Below are positions 7,796 to 15,681 of a DNA stretch of 64,000 bases, piece after piece. Source of the stretch: RGIG3077 sp964490175 (lineage in GTDB: Bacteria > Bacillota > Clostridia > Oscillospirales > Ruminococcaceae). Position numbers and translations under genes: made by a program. The notes beneath the pieces were generated by a model. That model saw nothing but the letters and a program-made list of their open reading frames with translations, searched no databases and had not been told where the DNA came from. How positions within the stretch are numbered: position 1 is the first letter of the stretch; the number at the start of each line of letters is the position of its first letter. The DNA lies in the NCBI GenBank assembly GCA_964490175.1, contig CAZBAI010000006.1:1-64000 (forward strand), written 5' to 3'.

Positions 7796-8263
7796 TTAAA
7801 TTTTCATTGTCATTTTGTACATTTGCGGAATAAAGCCGATTGATGCGCAAAAATCAACTGCATTGTAGTTTTCATACCACGCATCAATTTCAATACAGTC
7901 GCATAGGCTGTTTTTTGCAAATTGTTTGATATGCTCTAAAAGCATTTTGCCGATATGCTTTCTGCGATATTCTTCCAAAACCGCAAAATTAACTATCATG
8001 CATTTTCTGCAATGTTTTTTTAATGCGTCTTTTTCGCTAAATTTTATTTTGCACTGTGCAAATGCAACAACTGTTCCGTTTGATTCATAAACAAAATATT
8101 CGCAATTATCGCATTTTTTAAATTCAGCCGTTAAGTTTTCAAGCAAAGCGTTTATATCGGCTTGCAAAAAGTAATTTCCGCTAAATTGCATATGTTCTGA
8201 ATGTGATTGGCACAATATTTTCGCAATATCGGGCAAATCTTTAAATTCTGCTTTTCTTATCAT
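7796..8263 (-). CDS. GNAT family N-acetyltransferase
   Basis: A 155-residue acetyl-CoA-dependent acetyltransferase. The N-terminus MIRKAEFKDLPDIAKIL is a typical GNAT beginning, VAFAQCKIKF is the central strand, and the acetyl-CoA loop region is VLEEYRRKHIGKMLLEHIKQFA (R/K-x-x-G-K/I form). It ends with the AVDFCASIGFIPQMYKM block common in the family. The start has an AAAGGA site 11 bases upstream. It lies between the T-box leader and tyrS, so it shares tyrosine-dependent control. The substrate is unknown; acetylation of an aminoacyl or amino-acid compound would fit the context but is only a guess. Confidence 0.85.
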   Translation of the reverse strand: MIRKAEFKDLPDIAKILCQSHSEHMQFSGNYFLQADINALLENLTAEFKKCDNCEYFVYESNGTVVAFAQCKIKFSEKDALKKHCRKCMIVNFAVLEEYRRKHIGKMLLEHIKQFAKNSLCDCIEIDAWYENYNAVDFCASIGFIPQMYKMTMKI

Positions 8264-8349
8264 AATTATCCGATTCCTTTCAAAATATATTTTACAGAAA
8301 ACGGACAGCATATGCGATGAAACCCCGAGTCGGTTTCACTGATATCACC

Positions 8350-8617
8350 CCTTTACAGTAAATAAAAAAGCCCTGCGACGCATTTTTATGCGCCGAGGGC
8401 AAATAATATGCGGTACCACCTCGGTAAAGACTCATCCTTGCGTTAACGCCGCAGCTACGCACAAAGCTACGCACCGCAAATGCCTGCGGCTTCACTGTGT
8501 GGGCTGATAGGATGTATTCACATTCCGATTTTAAGGCTTTTTTGCACCGAACAAAAGCTCTCTTCACATAAAATTCGGACGTTACTTCTTCCCGTCATAG
8601 CCGTTATTACGTATACA
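8350..8617 (-). promoter_or_regulatory. T-box leader, tyrosine specifier
   Basis: On the minus strand the leader shows the T-box core GAGGTGGTACCGCA (8422-8409), which pairs with the 3' end of uncharged tRNA. After it comes a terminator: GCCCT...GCGC (from 8400) pairing with GCGT...AGGGC, then six T. Upstream, the Stem I 3' side reads GTGAATACATCC, placing the codon UAC (8516-8514) directly after GAA in the specifier position, so the leader should read tRNA-Tyr. Stem I also has a GGGAAGAAGTAA-like 5' part. The downstream genes are the acetyltransferase gene and tyrS, in agreement with a Tyr specifier. Confidence 0.93.
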
Positions 8618-8646
8618 ATACTACCATATCAAGCAGCAAATGTCAA
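8618..8646 (-). promoter_or_regulatory. Promoter of the T-box operon
   Basis: On the minus strand, a consensus TTGACA (8646-8641) and TAGTAT (8623-8618) are separated by exactly 17 bases, directly before the T-box leader. Confidence 0.8.
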
Positions 8647-8666
8647 GCAAATTTTCAGAGCTTGAT

Positions 8667-9914
8667 TTAAAACTTCGATTCAAATTGCAAAAGAAATTCA
8701 TTTGCGACCAAAAGGCATCCTTCGCCGTTGGGGTGACCGCCGTAAAGCGTTTTTGCGCAGTCATCGGGGTCGGCAAGAACTGCGGCAAAATCAAACAGCT
8801 CACAGTCGTTTTCTTCAGCCAAGGTTTTTAAACTCTCATTAAATTCAATACGGGTCGTTTCCTGCGTGCCGCCAATGGGAAAATCAAACGGGGGCTGGGT
8901 GAAAATAATGACTTCACAGCCGGCGTTTTTCAGCTCTGTAACAATTGTTGTGATATATCCCAACATTTCCTCGCAAGTGTCGGGGCGGTTGTTTGCATAT
9001 TTTCCGCTGATGACATCGTTTGTGCCGAATGCAACGGTGACAATGTCGGCGTGTTTTGCTCTGCAAAGCCAATCGCCGTTTAAGGCGCAGTCGCTTGAGC
9101 GTGACCAGCCTAACCCGAGATTTGCAACGCTGTAATCACTGCCGAGATTTTTTGCAATATCGGCAACCCAAAAATCATATTCACAGCTTGTTGTTTGGCA
9201 ACCTTGCGTAATCGAATCACCAATGCAGGCGATTGTTTTGTTCACCTCACGCTTTGCGCCGATGATATTGGGAAGCGGAATTTCATCGCACCAGCCGAAA
9301 CTGCCGCCGTCGGTGCTTTTTGACGTGTGCGTAAGGCTGCTCATATTTGTACAAGGCACATAGCTGCCGGTTATCGTCCATTCCCAAACGAGAAAATGTC
9401 CTTCTTGCACGTTAAAATCAACAGGGTCGCTCCAAAAACTTTCCATATATCCGACGTTTTTCGTTGTGCTGCCGTTATCAAAGGTTACGGCGGTTGTGTT
9501 GGTCAAAGGCTCGGCGTTTGATGTGCCGCCGTCGGAAATATAAGCACTGTGGATAGTAAACTCTGCACCGGGTCTGCCGGCATATGCGATTTCACCCATT
9601 GAATATGTAGAATCGACCATATTGCTGAAATAAAAGCAATATTCAAGCTTGCCGTATTCTTCAACGGGAATATATGCTCTGAAAGTAACATTATTTACAT
9701 CGGTAATCATTTGATTATTGCCCGTTGCAAGATAAGAGTTTGAAACGTAAACATCAAAATTTGTCGGCTCTGAATCAAGAGCTGTTTGTGAAGTGTTTTC
9801 GCTTAAAGCCGAGCTTTGATTTTTATCGTTGCTTTGAGAATTGTTTGAATCACCGCAACCGACAAACGTCAAAAGCATCATACCTGCAAGAATTGTTGAA
9901 ATGAGTTTTTTCAT
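8667..9914 (-). CDS. SGNH/GDSL hydrolase lipoprotein, CE2-like layout
   Basis: A 415-residue exported lipoprotein. The signal peptide ends in the lipobox LTFVGC (Cys about residue 20), followed by a Ser/Asn/Gln-rich linker. Residues about 50-215 look like a beta-sandwich. The C-terminal SGNH domain has block I IACIGDSITQG (nucleophile Ser), block III VTVAFGTNDV and a histidine in GGHPNGEG. The residue three before this His is not Asp but Leu/Tyr/Gly-rich sequence, so the usual Asp-x-x-His pair is missing. Carbohydrate esterase family 2 has this same order (beta-domain, then SGNH) and works with a Ser-His dyad, so a deacetylase of polysaccharides is plausible (inference). It lies downstream of the hypothetical gene at 9937. 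Confidence 0.83.
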   Translation of the reverse strand: MKKLISTILAGMMLLTFVGCGDSNNSQSNDKNQSSALSENTSQTALDSEPTNFDVYVSNSYLATGNNQMITDVNNVTFRAYIPVEEYGKLEYCFYFSNMVDSTYSMGEIAYAGRPGAEFTIHSAYISDGGTSNAEPLTNTTAVTFDNGSTTKNVGYMESFWSDPVDFNVQEGHFLVWEWTITGSYVPCTNMSSLTHTSKSTDGGSFGWCDEIPLPNIIGAKREVNKTIACIGDSITQGCQTTSCEYDFWVADIAKNLGSDYSVANLGLGWSRSSDCALNGDWLCRAKHADIVTVAFGTNDVISGKYANNRPDTCEEMLGYITTIVTELKNAGCEVIIFTQPPFDFPIGGTQETTRIEFNESLKTLAEENDCELFDFAAVLADPDDCAKTLYGGHPNGEGCLLVANEFLLQFESKF

Positions 9915-9936
9915 AAAGATTCACCTTGATTGAAAT

Positions 9937-10377
9937 TTATTTGGTTTTGTATTGCTCACAAAAGGCGCAAAATCTTTCAAAATTGTCATTTTGGTCGGGA
10001 AAGGACGCAACTTTGGGAGCAAATTGAATAACTAATTTTTCATATTGTTGTGTGCTTAAATTTAAAAAAGTGCCTTCCATGATTTTTTGCTTTGCAAGTG
10101 TGTTTTTCAATGTCAAATGCTTCGGCATGGTGAAATTGTAGGCTGCGGTTTGATTGTAAGGGAGCGTGTGCGTAATTAGTGCGCCGCTTTCGGTTATAGC
10201 GACAAATCCCGAGCCGTATATCACGGAAGAACCTAACAGCGAAACTTTTTGCTTAAACGCAACCGCAATCGAGCATATCGGTTTTTGATTTAACGGGGAC
10301 AAAACGGCATTGAAAGTTCTTACCATATTTTCCGCACAATAACCCGACGACGCATTCATTTTTTCAAGCAGACCCAT
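9937..10377 (-). CDS. Hypothetical protein, 146 residues
   Basis: Not recognised with confidence. The protein begins MGLLEKMNASSGYCAENMVR and is mostly beta-strand in its middle (ICSIAVAFKQKVSLLGSSVI, GFVAITESGALITHTLP), with a C-terminal helix rich in Asn, Phe and Cys (NFERFCAFCEQYKTK). The strand pattern ending in a helix is like bacterial PH-like domains such as the YokE group, which I offer only as a possibility. There is no signal peptide. AAGGAG lies 9 bases before the ATG and a good promoter lies at 10409-10437. It is 22 bases upstream of the lipoprotein gene and probably co-transcribed with it. Confidence 0.6.
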   Translation of the reverse strand: MGLLEKMNASSGYCAENMVRTFNAVLSPLNQKPICSIAVAFKQKVSLLGSSVIYGSGFVAITESGALITHTLPYNQTAAYNFTMPKHLTLKNTLAKQKIMEGTFLNLSTQQYEKLVIQFAPKVASFPDQNDNFERFCAFCEQYKTK

Positions 10378-10408
10378 AAAAATACTCCTTAATCAAAAAA
10401 CTACAATG

Positions 10409-10437
10409 ATTATACATCATAAAACCCGATTAGTCAA
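10409..10437 (-). promoter_or_regulatory. Promoter of the hypothetical/SGNH gene pair
   Basis: On the minus strand, TTGACT (10437-10432) and TATAAT (10414-10409) are 17 bases apart, about 30 bases upstream of the ATG at 10377. Confidence 0.75.
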
Positions 10438-10496
10438 GCCGCAGATGCATTAAAAAGGCGAATATTTGCTATATCCATATCAATTAAATTTAGTAC

Positions 10497-10525
10497 TGGA
10501 CATTGTGCTTAAAATGTGGTATAAT
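10497..10525 (+). promoter_or_regulatory. Promoter of the pyrimidine operon
   Basis: TGGACA (10497-10502), a 17-base spacer and TATAAT (10520-10525). The leader of roughly 110 bases contains AAACGC-AAA-GCGTTT right after the -10 box and a longer hairpin, TTGCAC...GCAAATT...AATTTGC...GTGCAA (about 10561-10600). No T tract follows, so it is not a simple attenuator. The 10378-10496 part of this gap holds only the divergent minus-strand promoter. Confidence 0.7.
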
Positions 10526-10640
10526 AAACGCAAAGCGTTTATTTACATTTATCTTTATTGCCTTGCACATACGCAAATTACAAATTTGCTCCGTGCAAAT
10601 CGGCTTAATAACATAAAATAAATTAAATCGGAGGTTTTTT

Positions 10641-11912
10641 ATGGGCTCTATTTTGATTTCGGGTGCGTATTGCATATTGCCCGACGGTGAAGAAAAGCGC
10701 TCTGATATATATATCGAAAACGGGCGTATTTGCGCAATATCCGACAATGTCAGAAAAAGCGCCGACAGGTATATCAACGGCGAATCGCTTGTTGCAATGC
10801 CTGCGCTGTTTGATATGCACGTGCATTTTCGTGATCCGGGCTATACCTATAAGGAGGACATTTTCACAGGCACGGCAGCGGCAATTGCTGGTGGGTTTTC
10901 GGGCGCTGCGTGTATGCCGAACACTAAGCCTGTGTGTGACAATGCAGATGTTTTGTCTTATATTTTCGACAGATCGACAAGTGCGGAATTTAAAGTTTAC
11001 CCCATTGTGTGCACGACAAAAGGTATGCAGGGAAAAGAAATTTGCGATTATGCCGAGTTAAAAAAGTGCGGTGCAATTGCCGTTTCCGATGACGGACGCC
11101 CTGTCGCCGATGAAAATATCATGGAAAAGGCGCTTATCAGTGCATATAATAACGGTATGCCGATAATTTCGCATTGTGAAGATTTGGATATAATTGACGG
11201 CGGGATTATCAATAAAGGCACTGTTTCCGAAATGCTCGGCGTTAAAGGCATGGACAGAGAATCGGAAAACAGCATAACCGAGCGTGAAATTCTTCTTGCC
11301 GAAAAAACCGATACCGCTATTCATATTGCGCACGTTAGCACAAAGGAAAGTGTTGAACTGGTAAGAAAAGCCAAGCAAAGGGGCGTTAAAGTTACCTGCG
11401 AAACCTGCCCTCATTATTTTTGTCTTACCGATGAGCTTTTGACTTTGAAAGACGCAGATTACAGAATGAATCCGCCGCTTCGTGAAGAAGCCGACAGAAT
11501 AGCCGTTATTGAGGGATTGCTTGATAATACGATTGATTGCATTGTCACCGACCATGCGCCGCATTCGGCAAACGAAAAGGCTGATTTTTTGAGCGCACCT
11601 AACGGTATTGTCGGGCTTGAAACCTCACTTGCCGCTACTTTGACCGAGCTTTATCACAAAAACGGTTTTACACTTTCGCATATATATCGGCTGATGTCGC
11701 TTAATCCGAGGAGGATTTTAAATCTTCCCGTATGTGAGCTTAAAGTTAATTCCTGTGCGGACATTGTTTTGTTTGATTTGAACTGCCGCTGGCGAATTGA
11801 AACGAATAAGCTTAAATCCAAATCAAAAAATACGGCATTTAAACATATGATATTTACAGGTAAGCCTGTGATGACGATTATCAACGGAAAAATCCGTTAT
11901 GAGAATATTTAA
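10641..11912 (+). CDS. pyrC: Dihydroorotase
   Basis: A 423-residue class I dihydroorotase that cyclises carbamoyl aspartate to dihydroorotate in pyrimidine synthesis. The zinc-binding motif is DMHVHFRDPGYTYKED near residue 60, with the substrate loop GGFSGAACMPNTKPVCDN, the later metal histidines in ISHCEDLDI and IAHVSTKE, and the catalytic Asp region CIVTDHAPHS. ETCPHYFCLTDE and RMNPPLREEADR are also diagnostic. The ATG has GGAGG 7 bases upstream. It opens a tight operon with pyrF, pyrK and pyrD. The genes for the earlier steps (carbamoyl phosphate synthetase, aspartate transcarbamylase) and for pyrE are not in this cluster. Confidence 0.96.
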   Translation: MGSILISGAYCILPDGEEKRSDIYIENGRICAISDNVRKSADRYINGESLVAMPALFDMHVHFRDPGYTYKEDIFTGTAAAIAGGFSGAACMPNTKPVCDNADVLSYIFDRSTSAEFKVYPIVCTTKGMQGKEICDYAELKKCGAIAVSDDGRPVADENIMEKALISAYNNGMPIISHCEDLDIIDGGIINKGTVSEMLGVKGMDRESENSITEREILLAEKTDTAIHIAHVSTKESVELVRKAKQRGVKVTCETCPHYFCLTDELLTLKDADYRMNPPLREEADRIAVIEGLLDNTIDCIVTDHAPHSANEKADFLSAPNGIVGLETSLAATLTELYHKNGFTLSHIYRLMSLNPRRILNLPVCELKVNSCADIVLFDLNCRWRIETNKLKSKSKNTAFKHMIFTGKPVMTIINGKIRYENI

Positions 11913-11926
11913 AGGAGATTGAAAAA

Positions 11927-12865
11927 ATGGGATTCGACAGATTGATTGACAGAATTGAGAGCACAAAAAATCCGACGGTTGTAGGGCTTGACCCCAAGCT
12001 TGATTATGTTCCGCAGTATATTGTTGACAAGTGCATAGCAAAATACGGCGAAACCTTAAAAGCTGCCGCAAAAGCTGTTCTTATATTCAACAAAGGGATT
12101 ATCGACGAGGTCTGCGAGCTTGTTCCCGCAGTAAAATTGCAGGCGGCATATTACGAAATGTATGGATATCACGGCGTTAAAACGCTTTGCAAGACCATTC
12201 AATATGCAAAGGAAAAGGGTCTTTTTGTAATAACCGACGGCAAGCGAAATGATATAGGCGCCACAATGGAAGCGTATGCCGCCGCACATCTTGGCACGGT
12301 AAAGGTTGGAAATACCGAAATTAAGCCGTTTGATGCCGATTCGCTTACTGTAAACGGATATCTCGGAACGGACGGAATTTCACCTTTGCTTGAAATCTGC
12401 AAAGCCGATGACAAGGGCATTTTCGTTCTTGCAAAGACTTCAAACAAATCCTCGGGAGAATTGCAGGATAAGCTTATCGGCGATACGCCCGTATATGCCG
12501 AAATGGGCGATATGTGTGAAAAATGGGGCGAGGACACAGTCGGAAAATACGGATATTCCGCAGTGGGCGCAGTTGTGGGCGCAACGTACCCCGAACAGCT
12601 TTGCGAGCTTAGAAAAAGACTTCCTCACACATTCTTTTTGGTGCCCGGATACGGCGCACAGGGCGGCGGCGCACAGGGGCTTGTCGGTGCTTTTGACGCA
12701 AACGGCAGGGGAGCAATCGTTAATTCTTCAAGGGCGATTATGTGCGCTTATAAGACGCAATGCTGTGATGCCCGTGACTATGCAAAAGCCGCAAGGCGTG
12801 AAGTTATCAGAATGCGTGACGATATAAATTCGGCAATCGCCGATATCGGGGAGGAATCTAATTGA
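11927..12865 (+). CDS. pyrF: Orotidine-5'-phosphate decarboxylase (PyrF type 2)
   Basis: A 312-residue enzyme that converts OMP to UMP. Length and motifs place it in the long subfamily 2: TVVGLDPKLDYVP at the start, VPAVKLQAAYYEMYG, the catalytic DGKRNDIG with its Lys-Asp pair (about residue 105), and VPGYGAQGGGAQGL forming the phosphate-binding loop near residue 245. The RBS is AAAGGAG. It begins 14 bases after pyrC and its stop overlaps the TTG start of pyrK by four bases (TTGA), so translation is probably coupled. Confidence 0.96.
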   Translation: MGFDRLIDRIESTKNPTVVGLDPKLDYVPQYIVDKCIAKYGETLKAAAKAVLIFNKGIIDEVCELVPAVKLQAAYYEMYGYHGVKTLCKTIQYAKEKGLFVITDGKRNDIGATMEAYAAAHLGTVKVGNTEIKPFDADSLTVNGYLGTDGISPLLEICKADDKGIFVLAKTSNKSSGELQDKLIGDTPVYAEMGDMCEKWGEDTVGKYGYSAVGAVVGATYPEQLCELRKRLPHTFFLVPGYGAQGGGAQGLVGAFDANGRGAIVNSSRAIMCAYKTQCCDARDYAKAARREVIRMRDDINSAIADIGEESN

Positions 12866-13632
12866 AATATTTACAGGGAATATATAAAATAGTTCAAAAG
12901 GACGTTTTATCCGAAACCTGCTTTAGTTTTGTGATTGACTGCCCCGATGTTGCGAAAATCGCAAAAGCCGGTCAGTTTGTGCATATTTTGCCGAAAGGTA
13001 AGTTTTTGCGCCGCCCTATTTCAATATGTCAGATAGATTATGATAAAGGCACGGTGCGTATTGTTTTTGAAATCAGAGGAGAGGGCACTGCCGAGCTTTC
13101 ACAACTTAATGTCGGTGACAATGTCGATATGATAGCACCTTGCGGCAACGGCTTTGAAATTTTTGAAAATGCACAAAAGGTTATTCTTGTCGGCGGCGGT
13201 ATCGGAACGCCTCCAATGCTCGGCCTTTCGGATATATATAAAGAAAGGTCTGTTGCAATTTGCGGCTTTTCTTCAAAATCCGCTGTGATTTTGGAAAATG
13301 ACTTTTTAAAGAACAACACAAAAACGATAGTCTGCACCGATGACGGCAGTTACGGCACAAAAGGTTTTGTGACAAATTCGCTAAAATCCGAATGCGCAAA
13401 GGGTGATGTTGACTTGATTTGCGCCTGCGGACCTATGCCGATGCTAAAGGCCGTTTCGGCAATTGCCGAGGAAAACGGCATTGAGTGCTATGTTTCGCTT
13501 GAAGAAAGAATGGGCTGCGGTATCGGTGCGTGCCTTGTGTGCGCCTGCAAAACCAAGGGTGCAGACGGCGAAAAAATGTCGCACGTTTGCAAAAACGGCC
13601 CTGTATTCAATGCAAAGGAGGTCGTTTTTTAA
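12862..13632 (+). CDS. pyrK: Dihydroorotate dehydrogenase B, electron-transfer subunit
   Basis: A 256-residue FAD and [2Fe-2S] protein that passes electrons from dihydroorotate, via PyrD, to NAD+. The FAD-binding part has FLRRPISICQID (RPxS motif, about residues 50-60), the NAD-binding part has VILVGGGIGTPPMLGL, and the cluster motif at the C-terminus is ERMGCGIGACLVCACKTK with a fourth Cys in SHVCKNGP. The start codon is TTG, with GGAGG eight bases upstream inside pyrF. It ends by sharing one base with the start of pyrD (TAATG). This makes the pair a class 1B dihydroorotate dehydrogenase, the NAD-linked type usual in anaerobes. Confidence 0.96.
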   Translation: MKYLQGIYKIVQKDVLSETCFSFVIDCPDVAKIAKAGQFVHILPKGKFLRRPISICQIDYDKGTVRIVFEIRGEGTAELSQLNVGDNVDMIAPCGNGFEIFENAQKVILVGGGIGTPPMLGLSDIYKERSVAICGFSSKSAVILENDFLKNNTKTIVCTDDGSYGTKGFVTNSLKSECAKGDVDLICACGPMPMLKAVSAIAEENGIECYVSLEERMGCGIGACLVCACKTKGADGEKMSHVCKNGPVFNAKEVVF

Positions 13633-14543
13633 TGGCTGATTTGAGCGTAAAAGTTGCGGGCGTTGAGTTTAAAAATCCTGTTATAGCCGCAAGCGGCTGC
13701 TTTGGCTACGGTCATGAATATGAGGAGCTTTTCGATCTTTCAAAGCTTGGCGGCATTAGTGTCAAGGGAACAACCTTGACACGCAGAGATGGCAATATTC
13801 CGCCGAGAATTGCCGAAACCCCATCGGGTATGCTCAATTCCGTCGGGTTGCAAAATCCCGGAATTGATTATTTTATTAACAATGAGCTTCCTTATCTTCT
13901 TAAAAAAGATACGGTAATTATTGCGAATATTGCCGGTTCAAGCATTGAAGAATATGTTGAAGTTGCGGAAAAGCTTAATGACACTGACGTTCATATGATT
14001 GAGATGAATATTTCCTGCCCGAACGTTAAAAAGGGCGGTGCGGGATTCGGTACATCTTGCGATATGGCAGCCGCCGTTACAAAAGCTGTCAGAAACGCAA
14101 CAAATAAGCCGCTTTGCGTTAAACTTACACCAAACGTTACAAATATCGGCGAAATTGCAAAAGCTGTTGAATCGCAGGGCGCAGATGCCGTTTCGCTTAT
14201 AAACACGCTTTTGGGAATGCGGATTGACACACGTACACGCAGACCGATTCTTCACAACAATGTCGGCGGATTGAGCGGACCTGCTGTGCTTCCTGTTGCC
14301 GTGAGAATGGTGTGGGAGGTAAGAAACGCCGTAGATATCGATATTATCGGCATGGGCGGTATATCAAAGGGAATAGATGCGGCTGAAATTATGCTTGCAG
14401 GTGCAAACGCCGTTCAGGTCGGTGCTGCGATGTTTAACGACCCTTATGCCTGCGTGCGGATTGTTCAACAGCTTGAGAGCTGGTGCGCCGACAATAAAGT
14501 TGAAAAGCTTTCCGATATAAGCGGCGGTGTAATACCATGGTGA
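13632..14543 (+). CDS. pyrD: Dihydroorotate dehydrogenase B, catalytic subunit
   Basis: A 303-residue FMN enzyme that oxidises dihydroorotate to orotate together with PyrK. Class 1 features: NPVIAASGCFGYGHEYEELF, the substrate loop LNSVGLQNPG, the catalytic Cys of class 1 in EMNISCPNVKKGG (about residue 130), KLTPNVTNI, and the FMN phosphate site IIGMGGISKGIDAAE then GANAVQVGAAMF. The start at MADLSV is fixed by the overlap with the pyrK stop and AAGGAGG upstream; an earlier in-frame ATG within pyrK has no support. The end overlaps the next gene by seven bases. Confidence 0.97.
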   Translation: MADLSVKVAGVEFKNPVIAASGCFGYGHEYEELFDLSKLGGISVKGTTLTRRDGNIPPRIAETPSGMLNSVGLQNPGIDYFINNELPYLLKKDTVIIANIAGSSIEEYVEVAEKLNDTDVHMIEMNISCPNVKKGGAGFGTSCDMAAAVTKAVRNATNKPLCVKLTPNVTNIGEIAKAVESQGADAVSLINTLLGMRIDTRTRRPILHNNVGGLSGPAVLPVAVRMVWEVRNAVDIDIIGMGGISKGIDAAEIMLAGANAVQVGAAMFNDPYACVRIVQQLESWCADNKVEKLSDISGGVIPW

Positions 14544-15202
14544 CAACTGTATATTTGGTTCGCCATGCCGCCGCACAGGGCAACATCACCAAAACATTTC
14601 AGGGAAGAATTGACGCCGATTTGTGCGGATACGGCTTTGACCAGCTCAATGCCTTGACACGGCGTTTTGCCGATATTCATATAGACAAGCTGTATTCAAG
14701 CCCTTTAAAGCGTGCCAGACTTACGGCAAACGCAGTTAAGCCCGATATGCCGGTTGAGCTTTGCCCGGATTTGATTGAAATCGACGGAGGCGGTTTTGAA
14801 AACTTGAAATATGAAGATTTGCCGCAACATTTTCCCGATGAATACGATAAATGGACGTTTCATATGGGTGAGTTTAAAGCTCCCTGCGGCGGTGAAAGCA
14901 TTGCCGATGTTTATCATCGCATGGGGAAAGCTTTGACTGCGATTGCAACCGAAAACTTGGGCAAAACCGTTGCCGTTGTTTCGCACGGCTGTGCTATCAG
15001 GGCGTTTTTGTGCTTTGCAAAGGGCATGGATTATTCCGATATCATGCAGCAGGAATGGGCGGACAATACTGCGGTTGCAAAACTTTTGTTTGATGAAAAT
15101 TATGGGTTTTCAATTGAGTATGAAAATTGCGCAAAGCATCTTTCTCCCGAAATCTCAACATTTTCTCATCAGGATTGGTGGGTTCCGGTGAACGAAAAAT
15201 GA
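14537..15202 (+). CDS. Histidine phosphatase family protein
   Basis: A 221-residue member of the phosphoglycerate mutase-like superfamily. The phosphohistidine motif is VYLVRHAAAQGN near the N-terminus (RHA in place of RHG), followed by FQGRIDADLCGYG, the LYSSPLKRARLTA block with a conserved Arg, GGESIADVYHRM holding the acid residue, and the second catalytic His in VAVVSHGCAIRAFL. The substrate is not readable; alpha-ribazole phosphatase, phosphoglycerate mutase and broad phosphatases share these motifs. It overlaps pyrD by seven bases and ruvX by four, so it is translated as part of the pyrimidine operon. A role in nucleotide or sugar-phosphate clean-up is an inference from context. Confidence 0.85.
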   Translation: MVTTVYLVRHAAAQGNITKTFQGRIDADLCGYGFDQLNALTRRFADIHIDKLYSSPLKRARLTANAVKPDMPVELCPDLIEIDGGGFENLKYEDLPQHFPDEYDKWTFHMGEFKAPCGGESIADVYHRMGKALTAIATENLGKTVAVVSHGCAIRAFLCFAKGMDYSDIMQQEWADNTAVAKLLFDENYGFSIEYENCAKHLSPEISTFSHQDWWVPVNEK

Positions 15203-15618
15203 TTATTATGTCAGTTGATTACGGCGACGCACGAACAGGTATTGCCGTGTGCGGCGCTATGGAAATGATGGCAAGCCCGGTTTGCACCGTTTTTGAATAT
15301 AATTTTGAGAAGTGCATTCAAAAAACAGCGGCGATTGCCGCCGAACAAAACGCCGAACGTATTGTTGTGGGATTGCCGCTTAATATGAACGGAACTGAAA
15401 CGGAACGTGCCGAAAAATGCAGACTTTTTGCTGAAAAGCTACATAGCTTGACAGGCATTGAAACCGTGATGTGGGATGAACGAAGAACCACTGTCAGCGC
15501 TCATGCATATCTAAACAATACAAATACAAGGGGCAAAAAGCGCAAATCCGTTGTCGATTCGGTGGCGGCAGTGATTATTCTCGAAAGCTATCTTGCATAC
15601 AGAAAAAATAACGAATAA
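15199..15618 (+). CDS. ruvX: Holliday junction resolvase-like / pre-16S rRNA nuclease RuvX (YqgF)
   Basis: A 139-residue protein of the YqgF/RuvX RNase H-like family, implicated in 16S rRNA 5' maturation. Motifs: IIMSVDYGDARTGIAVCG (first acidic residue), IVVGLPLNMNGTETERAEK, and ETVMWDERRTTVSAHAYL with the second acidic residue. The C-terminal VVDSVAAVIILESYL supplies the last Asp. The ATG at 15199 overlaps the previous stop by four bases (ATGA), which favours it over the in-frame ATG nine bases later. It ends the pyrimidine transcript at a terminator. Confidence 0.93.
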   Translation: MIIMSVDYGDARTGIAVCGAMEMMASPVCTVFEYNFEKCIQKTAAIAAEQNAERIVVGLPLNMNGTETERAEKCRLFAEKLHSLTGIETVMWDERRTTVSAHAYLNNTNTRGKKRKSVVDSVAAVIILESYLAYRKNNE

Positions 15619-15622
15619 AATT

Positions 15623-15667
15623 AAGCCGAAAAAGCGAAAATAAATTTGCTCTTTCGGCTTTGCTTTT
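15623..15667. terminator. Bidirectional terminator between ruvX and S1 gene
   Basis: AAGCCGAAAAAGC (from 15623) pairs with GCTCTTTCGGCTT (to 15660) with one mismatch, flanked by TGCTTTTT on the plus strand and A-rich sequence on the other side. Confidence 0.7.
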
Positions 15668-15681
15668 TCGGTTTGATTTTG

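Noticed and set aside
8292..8567. 91-residue minus-strand ORF
   Set aside because: Covers the T-box leader and terminator; low-complexity coding look and no RBS.
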